Positions 1-8,069 of a stretch of 40,251 nt of DNA are shown in pieces. Both the position numbers and the translations under genes were made by a program. This stretch comes from Pseudoxanthobacter soli DSM 19599. Lineage in GTDB: Bacteria; Pseudomonadota; Alphaproteobacteria; Rhizobiales; Segnochrobactraceae. Below the pieces are notes generated by a model, which did not search any database, was not told the DNA's origin, and saw only the letters and a program-made list of their open reading frames with translations. The DNA is taken from positions 1 through 40,251 of the forward strand of contig CAMDHY010000030.1 of the NCBI GenBank assembly GCA_945898215.1, given 5' to 3'. Every line of letters starts with the position of its first letter. The stretch's first letter is position 1.

Positions 1-47
1 GTCCACCCACCGCCCGCGGGCGTGACACCAAAACACTGGAGGCGCCC

Positions 48-797
48 GTGCCCTTCGAGGACTATGCGACGAAGTTCAAGACCATCCGCTTCAGGCGCGA
101 GGACGGCATCCTCGAGATGACCGTCCACACCGACGGCGGGCCGTTGCGCTGGGGGCGGCTGCCGCACGGCGAGCTCGAGCAGGCCTTCCTCGACATCAAC
201 CGCGACCGCGAGAACAAGGTCATCATCCTCACCGGCACCGGCGCGGAGTTCTCTGGCCCGGCCCCGGAGGTGAAGGCGAACCTCGAGGCGCACCGCCAGT
301 CGCCCGAGGAATGGGGCGTGCTCGGCTGGGAATCGAAGAACCTCCTCCTCAACATGCTGGCGATCGACGCGCCGATGATCGCCGCCGTCAACGGCCCGGC
401 GGTGCGCCACGCCGAGCTTCCGGTGATGTGCGACATCGTTCTCGCCTCCGAGACGGCCGCCTTCCAGGACAGCGCCCACTATGTCGGCGGCCTGGTGCCG
501 GGCGACGGCGTCCACGTCGTCTTTCCGCTGGTGATGGGCTACAACCGCGGCCGCTACTTCCTGCTGACGGGCCAGACGATCCACGCCGAGGAGGCCAAGC
601 ACGTCGGCCTCGTCAACGAGGTGCTGCCGGCCGACCAACTGATGCCGCGCGCGTGGGAGCTCGCCCGGCAGCTGATGAAGCAGCCGGAGCTCAACCGCCG
701 CTATTCGCGCATCCTCGTCACCGAGGTGATGCGCCGCCAGATGCACGAACTCCTGCCCTACGGCCTCGCGCTCGAGGGCCTCGCGCTCGTGAAGTAG
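48..797 (+). CDS. 6-oxocamphor hydrolase-like crotonase-fold protein
   Basis: A 249-residue enoyl-CoA hydratase/isomerase (crotonase) fold protein. The run from residue 120 (HAELPVMCDIVLASE) through FQD, VPGDG and NRGRYFLLTGQ closely follows 6-oxocamphor hydrolase, a crotonase that cleaves a C-C bond in cyclic beta-diketones without CoA. The residues remembered as catalytic in that enzyme (His122, His145, Asp154, Glu244) have counterparts here at His121, His144, Asp153 and Glu243. I infer a cytoplasmic beta-diketone hydrolase or close relative; the substrate is unknown. The start is GTG at 48, with CTGGAGG at 36-42. An ordinary CoA-dependent hydratase remains possible. The next gene, a hydroxyacid dehydrogenase, lies 89 bases downstream on the same strand and may share a catabolic pathway. 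Confidence 0.82.
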   Translation: MPFEDYATKFKTIRFRREDGILEMTVHTDGGPLRWGRLPHGELEQAFLDINRDRENKVIILTGTGAEFSGPAPEVKANLEAHRQSPEEWGVLGWESKNLLLNMLAIDAPMIAAVNGPAVRHAELPVMCDIVLASETAAFQDSAHYVGGLVPGDGVHVVFPLVMGYNRGRYFLLTGQTIHAEEAKHVGLVNEVLPADQLMPRAWELARQLMKQPELNRRYSRILVTEVMRRQMHELLPYGLALEGLALVK

Positions 798-886
798 GCC
801 GCCCCGTGGCCGCCTGAGGGTGACGTGATCCCGGCCCCGGCCGGTCCCGTTCGTTTAGTTTTTCCAGTGGCTTGGGAGTGCCTCAC

Positions 887-1774
887 ATGGCGAAGATCGC
901 CTATCTCGGCGGCGGCAACATGGCCCAGGCGATGGGCACGCGCCTGCTTGCCGCCGGCCATGACCTCACCGTCTACAACCGCACCGTCGAGAAGCTGAAG
1001 CCGCTCGTCGACAAGGGTGCGAAGACCGCCAAGAGCCCGCGCGAGGCGGTGCAGGGTGCCGATGTCGTGTTCTGTTCCGTCACTGACGACACCGCCTCGC
1101 GGGCGATGTGGATGGGGCCGGACGGGGCGCTCGCGGGCGGCCTGCCGGCGGGCACGCTCGTCGTCGAGCACTCGACGATGTCGCCCGACTGGGTGAAGGA
1201 GCTCTCCTGCGCCGCCAAGGAGAAGGGCCTTCGCTATGTCGACTGCCCGGTCGCCGGGCGGCCGGACGCAGCGGCGGCGGGCAAGCTCGTCGTCTTCGGC
1301 GGCGCCGACGACGAAGAAGACCTCGAGGCGGTGACGCCCTACATCTCCTCGATCAGCCGCCGAATCTACCACCTCGGCCCGGTCGGCACCGGCACCGCCT
1401 TCAAGCTCATCTACAATCTCCTCGGCGTCGTGCAGATCGTCGGGCTGGCCGAGGCGCTGGCCGCCGCCGAGGCCGCCGGCATCGACATCGAGACGGCCGC
1501 CACCGCCTTCGCCGACGGCAACACCGGCAGCCCGCACGTTCTCAAGCATGGCGCCTACATGGCGCAGAACGAGCACGAGGACCCGCCGGGCTTCACCGCC
1601 AACGGCCGCCTGAAGGATTCCTCCTACGGCGTCGCGCTGGAGGAGGGGCTCGGCATCACCCCGCTCGTCGGGCGCGCCGCCATGACCGCCTACAAAGGCA
1701 TGGTCGAGAAGGGCATGGGCGCTGCCGCCGACAGCCGGCTGTTCGAGGTGATCGCCGGCAAGCGGACGGACTGA
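887..1774 (+). CDS. NAD(P)-dependent beta-hydroxyacid dehydrogenase
   Basis: A 295-residue member of the 3-hydroxyisobutyrate/tartronate-semialdehyde reductase family. The N-terminal Rossmann motif is GGGNMAQAM (residues 8-16). The YNRT strand end at 30-33 is of the type often linked to NADP preference. The substrate signature PVAGRPDAAAAGKL follows residue 120, and the presumed catalytic lysine is Lys173 in GTGTAFKLIYN. These support oxidation or reduction of a short 3-hydroxyacid or semialdehyde; the exact substrate cannot be read. I chose ATG at 887 because GGGAG at 874-878 sits nine bases upstream. An upstream in-frame TTG at 872 would overlap that ribosome site. Confidence 0.85.
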   Translation: MAKIAYLGGGNMAQAMGTRLLAAGHDLTVYNRTVEKLKPLVDKGAKTAKSPREAVQGADVVFCSVTDDTASRAMWMGPDGALAGGLPAGTLVVEHSTMSPDWVKELSCAAKEKGLRYVDCPVAGRPDAAAAGKLVVFGGADDEEDLEAVTPYISSISRRIYHLGPVGTGTAFKLIYNLLGVVQIVGLAEALAAAEAAGIDIETAATAFADGNTGSPHVLKHGAYMAQNEHEDPPGFTANGRLKDSSYGVALEEGLGITPLVGRAAMTAYKGMVEKGMGAAADSRLFEVIAGKRTD

Positions 1775-1886
1775 GCAGGTCTTGCGGCGCGGCGCGGTGC
1801 GGCATCGCCGGGCCGACCGCTCTCGCCTCGGCCGACGCTCTTGCCTAGGCTGACAGTGAGTGACCGGAGCGGGAGGCGGGCCGACA

Positions 1887-2546
1887 ATGCAGAGCGTGGA
1901 GAAGCCGCCGGCGCCGCCGACCTCGCGCGAGCGCCTGCTCGACGCCGCCGAGACGCTGTTCGCCGATTTCGGCTTCAACGGCGTGTCGGTGCGCCAGATC
2001 GTCGAGCGCGCCGGCGTCAACCTCGGCGCCATCCCCTACCACTTCGGCACCAAGGAGAACCTCTTCAAGGAGGTGCTGCTGCGCCGGGCGACGCCGCTGC
2101 GCGCGGAGCGCCAGCGCCGTCTAGACGCCCTCCATGCCGTCTCGCAGGAGCCGCCGCTCGAGGACATCCTGCATGCGCTGCTCGAGCCGGCCTTCCGCGC
2201 CAACCGGGAGAATCAGGCCTTCCGCCGCCTGCTCGGCCGCGCCTCGATGGACCCGGCGCCGGAGGTGCGCCGCCTGCTCGTCGAGATCTACACCCTCGAT
2301 TTCATGACCGTGCCCGGGGCACTGCGGCAGGCTCTCGCCGGCCTGCCGGAGGACGAGTTCTTTTGGAAGCTCAATTGTTTCTATGGTGTCATGTTGTTCG
2401 TGCAGGCTGACACGGGCAAGATCCAGACGATAGCCGGCGAGACGTTCGACACGTCCCGGCCGGAAGTCGCCCTGAAGTATGTCATTCCGTTTCTGGCCGC
2501 AGGATTTCGTTCGGCGATAGCCTCCGGGTCGGGCCGTCACGACTGA
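1887..2546 (+). CDS. TetR/AcrR-family regulator, CecR-like
   Basis: A 219-residue repressor-type protein. The N-terminal helix-turn-helix runs from SRERLLDAAETLFADFGF through GVSVRQIVERAGVNLGAIPY to HFGTKENLF, the standard TetR DNA-binding layout. The C-terminal half (LKYVIPFLAAGFRSAI near the end) resembles the CecR-type ligand domain (DUF1956/TetR_C_15). GGAGCGGGAGG at 1865-1875 supports ATG 1887 over the in-frame GTG at 1860. It follows the dehydrogenase by 112 bases on the same strand and precedes the LPMO gene, so its targets could be either neighbour. The ligand is unknown. A weak hairpin (CCGGC, 2596-2600, with GCCGG, 2605-2609) lies after the stop. Confidence 0.85.
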   Translation: MQSVEKPPAPPTSRERLLDAAETLFADFGFNGVSVRQIVERAGVNLGAIPYHFGTKENLFKEVLLRRATPLRAERQRRLDALHAVSQEPPLEDILHALLEPAFRANRENQAFRRLLGRASMDPAPEVRRLLVEIYTLDFMTVPGALRQALAGLPEDEFFWKLNCFYGVMLFVQADTGKIQTIAGETFDTSRPEVALKYVIPFLAAGFRSAIASGSGRHD

Positions 2547-2685
2547 CGCAAGCTCCCGGAAAGCTTCCTGGCTCAAGAAGCCGTGATGGGGTCGACCGGC
2601 TCTCGCCGGCTTTCGAACACATTTGACCCCTTCAATCCGTGCGGGCGACGGGGAACGGTGCAATTTTCGAGAAGGGGATGATCGC

Positions 2686-3732
2686 TTGCAATCCAGCCAA
2701 CGGACCCATCGCACGTCACGCCTCGCCGTCGCGGCGAGCCTCATTGCCGGCCTCGCGCTGGCGCCCGCCGCCGCCCTCGCACACGGCGCCATGGAGGTGC
2801 CGCTGAGCCGCATCTACCTTTGCTACAAGGAGGATCCGCAGAAGCTGAAGGGCAGCTACGACGGTGTGCCGACCGGCGCTCCCCCGTGCATCGATCTCGT
2901 CAAGACGAGCGGCACGCAGCCGCTCTACGACTGGACGGAGGTCAACCGCTTCGACGCCGACGGCCAGCACAAGAAGGTGGCCAAGGACGGCCAGCTGTGC
3001 TCGGCCGGCCGCGAGAAGTACGTGGGCCTTGACCAGCGTCGTGCCGATTGGCCGACGACGCGGGTCAGCCCCGACGCGAACGGCAAGTTCACCTTCCGCT
3101 TCCACGCGACGACGCCGCACGCCGTCAAATACTTCCGGTTCTATGTGACGCGCGACGGCTGGAAGCCGACGGACGAGCTGCGCTGGCGGGACCTCGAGCT
3201 GTTCGCCACGATGAAGAACGTCGAAGCCGAGTCCGATCCGAGCCAGAGCTACGGCCAGTACTATAATATGACCGTGAAGATGCCCGAGGGAAAGACCGGC
3301 CGCCGGCTGATCTTCGCCGTCTGGCAGCGCTCGGACAGCCCGGAGGCATTCTATTCCTGCTCCGACGTGCGCATCCAGTCGCCGAAGTCCGCCACCGCGG
3401 CGGCCGCCGATGCGGTGACGTGGGACGAGGCGGGCCGGGCGGTGGCGCGCAACGACCTGCCGGCCGGCACCACTGTCACCTTCCGCGTCTTCGACGCCAA
3501 GGGCGGCGACGTCGATCAGATCAAGGTGAAGCTGACCGGCGAGACCGGCGCGGCGACGCTGTGGCCGTTCGCGCTGGCAAGCAAGGTCAACGACGTCTCG
3601 GATGCCTTCCAGATCGGCGTCGAGACCGACGACGAGGATATCGCGCCGGAGAAGTCGGCGTCGGAAAACCGCGTCTGGCGGTCGAGCGACTTCGACGGCT
3701 ACTCCTACGCGATCGACGTCGACACGCCATAG
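2686..3732 (+). CDS. Secreted AA10-type lytic polysaccharide monooxygenase (chitin-binding protein)
   Basis: A 348-residue exported copper enzyme that would oxidatively cut chitin or cellulose chains. A signal peptide of about 32 residues ends in PAAALA, and the mature protein begins HGAMEVP, the free N-terminal histidine that forms half of the copper histidine brace. The second brace histidine is probably the one in TTPHAVKYFRFYVT (His145). The late motif AFYSCSDV carries the conserved axial aromatic position. After the catalytic domain (mature residues about 1-205) comes an extra domain of about 110 residues resembling the second domain of GbpA-like proteins. The TTG at 2686 is the likely start: AAGGGG at 2672-2677 is well spaced and the leader becomes a normal signal peptide. 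The longer in-frame TTG at 2623 would spoil that. No chitinase lies nearby. Confidence 0.85.
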   Translation: MQSSQRTHRTSRLAVAASLIAGLALAPAAALAHGAMEVPLSRIYLCYKEDPQKLKGSYDGVPTGAPPCIDLVKTSGTQPLYDWTEVNRFDADGQHKKVAKDGQLCSAGREKYVGLDQRRADWPTTRVSPDANGKFTFRFHATTPHAVKYFRFYVTRDGWKPTDELRWRDLELFATMKNVEAESDPSQSYGQYYNMTVKMPEGKTGRRLIFAVWQRSDSPEAFYSCSDVRIQSPKSATAAAADAVTWDEAGRAVARNDLPAGTTVTFRVFDAKGGDVDQIKVKLTGETGAATLWPFALASKVNDVSDAFQIGVETDDEDIAPEKSASENRVWRSSDFDGYSYAIDVDTP

Positions 3733-4098
3733 GGCACACGTGCGGGACCGCGTCCCTCCCCTGCCAGGGGGAGGGACAGACCGCGCAGCGGTCAGGGTGG
3801 GGCCCGTCAATCCAAACTCAGGCTCACGTTGGAATTGACTGGCCCCCACCTGCCGGCTTCGCCGGCTGTCCTCCCCCCTGGCAGGGGGAGGACGCGTTAG
3901 CGCGCGCTTCTTTGTCAGCGGCTCTCCGTGTTTGGATGAATGCAGTCCGCGGGTTTGCCGCCTCATCGCCAAGATATGATGCTTCACGCATCACCATCAA
4001 TGCTTGAAGCTGGACTAGTCATCCGCTACGGATGAGGGGCAGACGCCTGCGCCGCAAACCGCGTCGGCGACACCGCCTCGAACCATGATCCTTGATCC
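3733..4098. repeat. Gene-free stretch with a nested palindromic intergenic repeat
   Basis: No convincing gene. Positions 3753-3893 form a large imperfect inverted structure. Hairpin one has a 9-base stem (TCCCTCCCC, 3753-3761, with GGGGAGGGA, 3768-3776). Hairpin two has a 10-base stem (GTCCTCCCCC, 3868-3877, with GGGGGAGGAC, 3884-3893). Between them, 3796-3814 pairs imperfectly with 3829-3850, and a small GCCGGC/GCCGGC hairpin sits at 3852-3866. This paired design, with a CTGCCAG/CTGGCAG centre, is like the dispersed palindromic elements of Rhizobiales and Caulobacterales intergenic DNA. The first hairpin, 20 bases after the LPMO stop, could also act as a terminator. Positions 3900-4098 hold nothing else recognisable. 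Confidence 0.65.
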
Positions 4099-4395
4099 GT
4101 GATCACATCCGCCCAGCTGCGCGCCGCGCGCGCCATCCTCGGTCTCGACCAGCGGGGGCTGGCCGAGCGCTGCGGGCTGTCGGTGCCGACGATCCAGCGG
4201 ATGGAGGCGAGCGAGGACGTCATCCGCGGCAATGTCGATTCGCTGATGAAGCTCGTCGGCGCCCTCGACGAGGCGGGGGTCGAGCTGATCGGCGACGGTG
4301 CCGCCAGTGCCGGCGGCGGCCGCGGCGTGCGGCTGACGGTGCCGCGCGCGGCCGGATCGAACCTCGCGGGGCCGGACCCGCGCCGGGGGAGCTGA
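4099..4395 (+). CDS. Small XRE-family helix-turn-helix regulator
   Basis: A 98-residue DNA-binding protein with one Cro/C1-type helix-turn-helix: RAARAILGLDQRGLAERCGL followed by SVPTIQRMEAS, residues about 8-38. The C-terminal part (LVGALDEAGVELIGDG) matches the usual ending of this small alphaproteobacterial family and carries no other domain. The start is GTG at 4099; no strong ribosome site is visible. Only four bases separate its stop from the first gene of the hydrogenase-4-like operon, so it is probably co-transcribed with it and may autoregulate the operon. That regulatory role is inferred from position. Confidence 0.82.
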   Translation: MITSAQLRAARAILGLDQRGLAERCGLSVPTIQRMEASEDVIRGNVDSLMKLVGALDEAGVELIGDGAASAGGGRGVRLTVPRAAGSNLAGPDPRRGS

Positions 4396-4399
4396 GGCG

Positions 4400-6451
4400 A
4401 TGTCGGCGACCGTCGCGGCGCTCCTCTGCCCCGCGGCCCTCCTCTGCCCGGCGGCCCTGCTGGCGATCGCCGCGCTGACCGTCGTGGCGAACCGCGGGCT
4501 CGGGGCCGATCGGGCTCGATGGCTGGTGTATGGCGGGGCGATGCTCGTCTGCATCGCCGCGTTCGGGGTTGCGCTCGTCGCGCTCATCTCATCTGCCCGC
4601 GCCGATGGCCAGGCCGCTGACATGGTGCTGCCGCTCGGGCTGCCGGGGATCGGCGCGCGCTTCGCCCTCGACGGGCTGTCGGCAGTGTTCCTGGCGGTGG
4701 TCGGGCTCGGCGGCGCGGCGGCGAGCCTCTACGGCCTCGGCTACGGCCGCCACGAGCACGAGCCCTTCCGGGTGCTGCCGTTCTACCCGGCCTTCCTCGC
4801 CGGGATGATGCTGGTGCCGCTCGCCGCCGACGCCTTCACCTTCCTCGTCTCCTGGGAGTTCATGTCGCTCGCCTCGTGGGCGCTGGTGCTCGCCCACCAC
4901 CGCGTGCCGGAGAACCGGCGGGCGGCGACGGTCTACATCGTCATGGCGGCGGGGGGCACGTTCGCGCTCTTGTTCGCCTTCGCGCTGCTCGCCGGGCCCG
5001 CCGGCGGCTTCGCCTTCGCGGCGATGCGGGCAGTGCCGCCGGATGCGGTGACCGCCGGCGTCGTGCTGGCGCTGGCGCTCGTCGGCGCCGGCTCGAAGGC
5101 GGGGCTGGTGCCGCTGCATGTCTGGCTGCCGCTCGCCCACCCGGCGGCGCCGAGCCACGTCTCGGCGCTGATGAGCGGGGTGATGACGAAGATCGCCGTC
5201 TACGGCTTCCTGCGCCTCGTCTTCGACCTCGCCGGCCCGCCGGCCTGGTGGTGGGGCGTGCCGGTGCTGGTCGCCGGCGGTGTCACGGCGGCCGTCGGCG
5301 TTCTGACGGCGCTGATGCAGACCGACATCAAGCGCCTGCTCGCCTGCTCGACCATCGAGAACATCGGCCTCATCTTCGCCGGCCTCGGCCTCGCGCTGGC
5401 GTTTGCGGCGAACGGCATGGCCGCCGCCGCGGCGCTGGCGCTGACGGCGGCGCTGTTCCACGTCGTCAACCACGCGCTGTTCAAGAGCGCGCTGTTCTTC
5501 GGCGCCGGCGCGGTGCTGACGGCGACCGGCACGCGCGAGCTCGACCGCCTCGGTGGCTTGATCCACCGCATGCCGGTGACGGCGCTCGCCGTGCTCGTCG
5601 CCTGCGTGGCGATCTCGGCGCTGCCGCCTTTGAACGGCTTTGCCTCGGAGTGGCTGCTGTTCCAGGCGATCCTGCTGTCGCCGGAGCTGCCGCAGTGGGG
5701 GCTGAAGCTCGCGGTGCCGGCGGTCGGTGCGCTGCTCGCGCTGTCCGTGGCCCTGGCCGCCGCCTGCTTCGTCCGCTTCTACGGCATCGCCTTCCTCGGC
5801 CGGCCGCGCTCGGATGAGGCCGCGACGGCGCGCGAGGTCGACCGCTTCTCGCTTTCCGCCATGCTCGGCCTTGCCGGATTGTGCGTGCTGGCGGGCGTGC
5901 TGCCGGGGCTCGTCATCGACCTGCTGGCACCGGCTGCGGCCGGGCTCGTGGGCGCGGCGATGCCGCCCCAGGGCGGGCTCGCGTGGCTGTCGATCGTGCC
6001 GATCGCCGAGAGCCGCAGCTCCTACAACGGGCTGCTCGTGCTCGTCTTCATCGCCGTCTCGGCCCTCGGTACCGCCGTCGTCGTCCACCGCCTCGCAGGA
6101 AGCGCCGTGCGGCGGGCGCCGGCGTGGGACTGCGGCTTCCCGAACGCCGACCCGGCGACGCAGTACACGGCGTCGAGCTTCGCCCAGCCGATCCGCCGCG
6201 TCTTCGCCGGCGCGATCTTTATGGTGCGCGAGAGCGTCGAGATGCCACCGCCGGGCGACCTTTCGCCGGCGCGCTTCCGGCTCGACCTCTCCGACCCGAT
6301 CTGGGAGCGCGGCTATCTCGGCCTCGCCGGCCTTGTCGGCCGCATGGCGGATTTCGCCAACCGGCTGCAGACCCTGACGATCCGGCAATATCTCTCCCTC
6401 GTCTTCCTGTCGCTGGTGGCGCTCCTCGTCGTGCTGGCGGTGTGGCGATGA
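4400..6451 (+). CDS. Proton-translocating membrane subunit, HyfB-like (NuoL/MrpD family)
   Basis: A 683-residue polytopic protein of the antiporter-like subunit family found in complex I (NuoL/M/N), Mrp antiporters and formate-hydrogenlyase/hydrogenase-4 (HycC/HyfB). The expected charged channel residues are visible: Glu153 in SWEFMSLASW, Lys233 in GSKAGLVPLHVWLP, and Lys362 in HALFKSALFF. A C-terminal segment of about 120 residues includes DCGFPNADPATQYTASSFAQ, a motif typical of HyfB rather than NuoL. In the complex it would conduct protons or sodium across the inner membrane, driven by the peripheral arm. The ATG lies 4 bases after the XRE gene, and the stop overlaps the next start (ATGA at 6448-6451), pointing to translational coupling. 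Confidence 0.88.
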   Translation: MSATVAALLCPAALLCPAALLAIAALTVVANRGLGADRARWLVYGGAMLVCIAAFGVALVALISSARADGQAADMVLPLGLPGIGARFALDGLSAVFLAVVGLGGAAASLYGLGYGRHEHEPFRVLPFYPAFLAGMMLVPLAADAFTFLVSWEFMSLASWALVLAHHRVPENRRAATVYIVMAAGGTFALLFAFALLAGPAGGFAFAAMRAVPPDAVTAGVVLALALVGAGSKAGLVPLHVWLPLAHPAAPSHVSALMSGVMTKIAVYGFLRLVFDLAGPPAWWWGVPVLVAGGVTAAVGVLTALMQTDIKRLLACSTIENIGLIFAGLGLALAFAANGMAAAAALALTAALFHVVNHALFKSALFFGAGAVLTATGTRELDRLGGLIHRMPVTALAVLVACVAISALPPLNGFASEWLLFQAILLSPELPQWGLKLAVPAVGALLALSVALAAACFVRFYGIAFLGRPRSDEAATAREVDRFSLSAMLGLAGLCVLAGVLPGLVIDLLAPAAAGLVGAAMPPQGGLAWLSIVPIAESRSSYNGLLVLVFIAVSALGTAVVVHRLAGSAVRRAPAWDCGFPNADPATQYTASSFAQPIRRVFAGAIFMVRESVEMPPPGDLSPARFRLDLSDPIWERGYLGLAGLVGRMADFANRLQTLTIRQYLSLVFLSLVALLVVLAVWR

Positions 6452-7407
6452 TCCCGAACCTCGCAGATCTCGCCGTGCAGGGCGCACAGATGGCGCTGGT
6501 GCTCGCCGCCGCCCCGCTCGTCACCGGCCTCGTGCGCAAGGTGAAGGCGCGGCTGATGCGCCGGCGCGGGCCGCCGCTGCTGCAGATCTACCGCGACCTC
6601 GCGCGGCTCCTGCGCAAGGAGGCGGTGGTGGCCGACAACGCCTCCTGGCTGTTCCGCGCCGTGCCCTTCCTCGTCTTCGCGGCGACGTGGGTGGCGGCGG
6701 CGCTGGTGCCGACGTTTGCCACCGGGCTCACCTTCTCGTGGTCGGCCGACCTCATCGCCATCGTCGCGCTGCTCGGCAGCGCCCGCTTCTTCCTGGCGCT
6801 CGCCGGCATGGATGTCGGCACCAGCTTCGGCGGCATCGGCGCGAGCCGCGAGGTGATGATCGCGACGATCGCCGAGCCGGCCTTCATCATGACGGTGTTC
6901 ACGCTGGCGCTCGTCGCCGGCTCCACCCAGCTCTCCACCGTCGCCGCCGCGATGGCGACCGGAGAGGTCGGCCTGCGCGTCTCGCTCGGCCTCGCCCTGA
7001 TCGCCCTCGTCATGGTGGCGGTCGCCGAGAACGGCCGGGTGCCCGTCGACAACCCGGCGACCCACCTCGAGCTGACGATGGTGCACGAGGCGATGGTGCT
7101 CGAGTACTCCGGCCGGCACCTCGCGATGATCGAGCTCGCCGCGTCGCTGAAGCTCACCCTCTACCTGTCGCTCGTCGCCTGCGTGTTCGTGCCCTGGGGG
7201 CTCGCGGGACCGGGCAGCGGCGCGCTCGCCCACCTGATCGGGCTCGCCGCCTGGGCGGGCAAGCTCGCGGTCGCGGCGGTGCTGCTCGGCCTGTTCGAGA
7301 CCTCGGTCGCCAAGATGCGGGTGTTCCGCGTGCCGGATTTCCTCGGGGCGGCGCTGATGCTGGGGCTGCTCGCGACGCTGCTCCTGTTCGTGTCGAGGAG
7401 CCTTTGA
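6448..7407 (+). CDS. Membrane anchor subunit, HyfC/HycD-like (NuoH family)
   Basis: A 319-residue membrane protein of the NuoH/HycD family, the subunit that joins the hydrophilic arm to the proton-pumping arm. The hallmark acidic loop is present: AENGRVPVDNPATHLELT followed by MVHEAMVLEYSG. The N-terminus has the family feature RGPPLLQIYRDLARLLRKE. About eight hydrophobic segments are visible. The start overlaps the stop of the HyfB-like gene by four bases. Complex I NuoH binds quinone, whereas hydrogenase-type members lack a proven quinone role, so the electron acceptor is open. Confidence 0.88.
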   Translation: MIPNLADLAVQGAQMALVLAAAPLVTGLVRKVKARLMRRRGPPLLQIYRDLARLLRKEAVVADNASWLFRAVPFLVFAATWVAAALVPTFATGLTFSWSADLIAIVALLGSARFFLALAGMDVGTSFGGIGASREVMIATIAEPAFIMTVFTLALVAGSTQLSTVAAAMATGEVGLRVSLGLALIALVMVAVAENGRVPVDNPATHLELTMVHEAMVLEYSGRHLAMIELAASLKLTLYLSLVACVFVPWGLAGPGSGALAHLIGLAAWAGKLAVAAVLLGLFETSVAKMRVFRVPDFLGAALMLGLLATLLLFVSRSL

Positions 7408-8069
7408 TGACCGGGCTCGGCTTCGACATCGCCCACCTCTTCGCCGGCGGTTTGGTGCTGGTCAGCCTGATGCTGCTCTACCAGGACCGGCTGACGGCGA
7501 TGATCCACGTCTTCGCCGTACAGGCGCTGGTGCTGACCGCCTCGGTCGCCTGGCAGGCATGGGTGCAGGACGCGCCGCACCTTTACGTGACGGCGGCGAT
7601 CGCCCTCGTCTTCAAGGCGATCATCATCCCGGTCGCGCTCTCGCGCATGGTAGCGCGCCTCGGCATTCAGCGCGGTATCGAGACGGTGGTGGGTGTCGGG
7701 CCCACGATGCTTGCCGGCATCGGCCTCGTCGCGCTGTCGATGGTGGTGATGCTGCCGGTGACGGCGACCGCCGACCCGCTCGCCCGCGAGGACCTCGCCT
7801 TTGCGCTGTCGGTGGTGCTGCTCGGCCTGTTGATGATGGTGACCCGCCGCAACGCGGTGAGCCAGGTGATCGGCTTCATGTCGCTGGAGAACGGCCTGAT
7901 CCTCGCCGCCGCCGGCGCCAAGGGGATGCCGCTCGTCGTCGAGATTTCGGTCGCCTTCTCGGTGCTGATCGCCTTCATCGTCATCGGCATCGTCATCTTC
8001 CGCATCCGCGAGCGCTTCGACACCGTCGACGTGGGCGCCCTCGACCGCTTCCGGGGCGACCGGACATGA
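7407..8069 (+). CDS. Small membrane subunit, HyfE-like (NuoK-related)
   Basis: A 220-residue hydrophobic protein matching HyfE/hydrogenase-4 membrane subunit E in length and layout. The C-terminal half is NuoK-like (MSLENGLILAAAGAKG near residues 155-170, carrying the membrane glutamate), then a basic tail. It would form the linker between the NuoH-like subunit and the antiporter-like subunits and take part in ion translocation. The ATG at 7407 overlaps the preceding TGA by one base, and its stop overlaps the next gene's start, so translation appears coupled throughout. Confidence 0.85.
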   Translation: MTGLGFDIAHLFAGGLVLVSLMLLYQDRLTAMIHVFAVQALVLTASVAWQAWVQDAPHLYVTAAIALVFKAIIIPVALSRMVARLGIQRGIETVVGVGPTMLAGIGLVALSMVVMLPVTATADPLAREDLAFALSVVLLGLLMMVTRRNAVSQVIGFMSLENGLILAAAGAKGMPLVVEISVAFSVLIAFIVIGIVIFRIRERFDTVDVGALDRFRGDRT

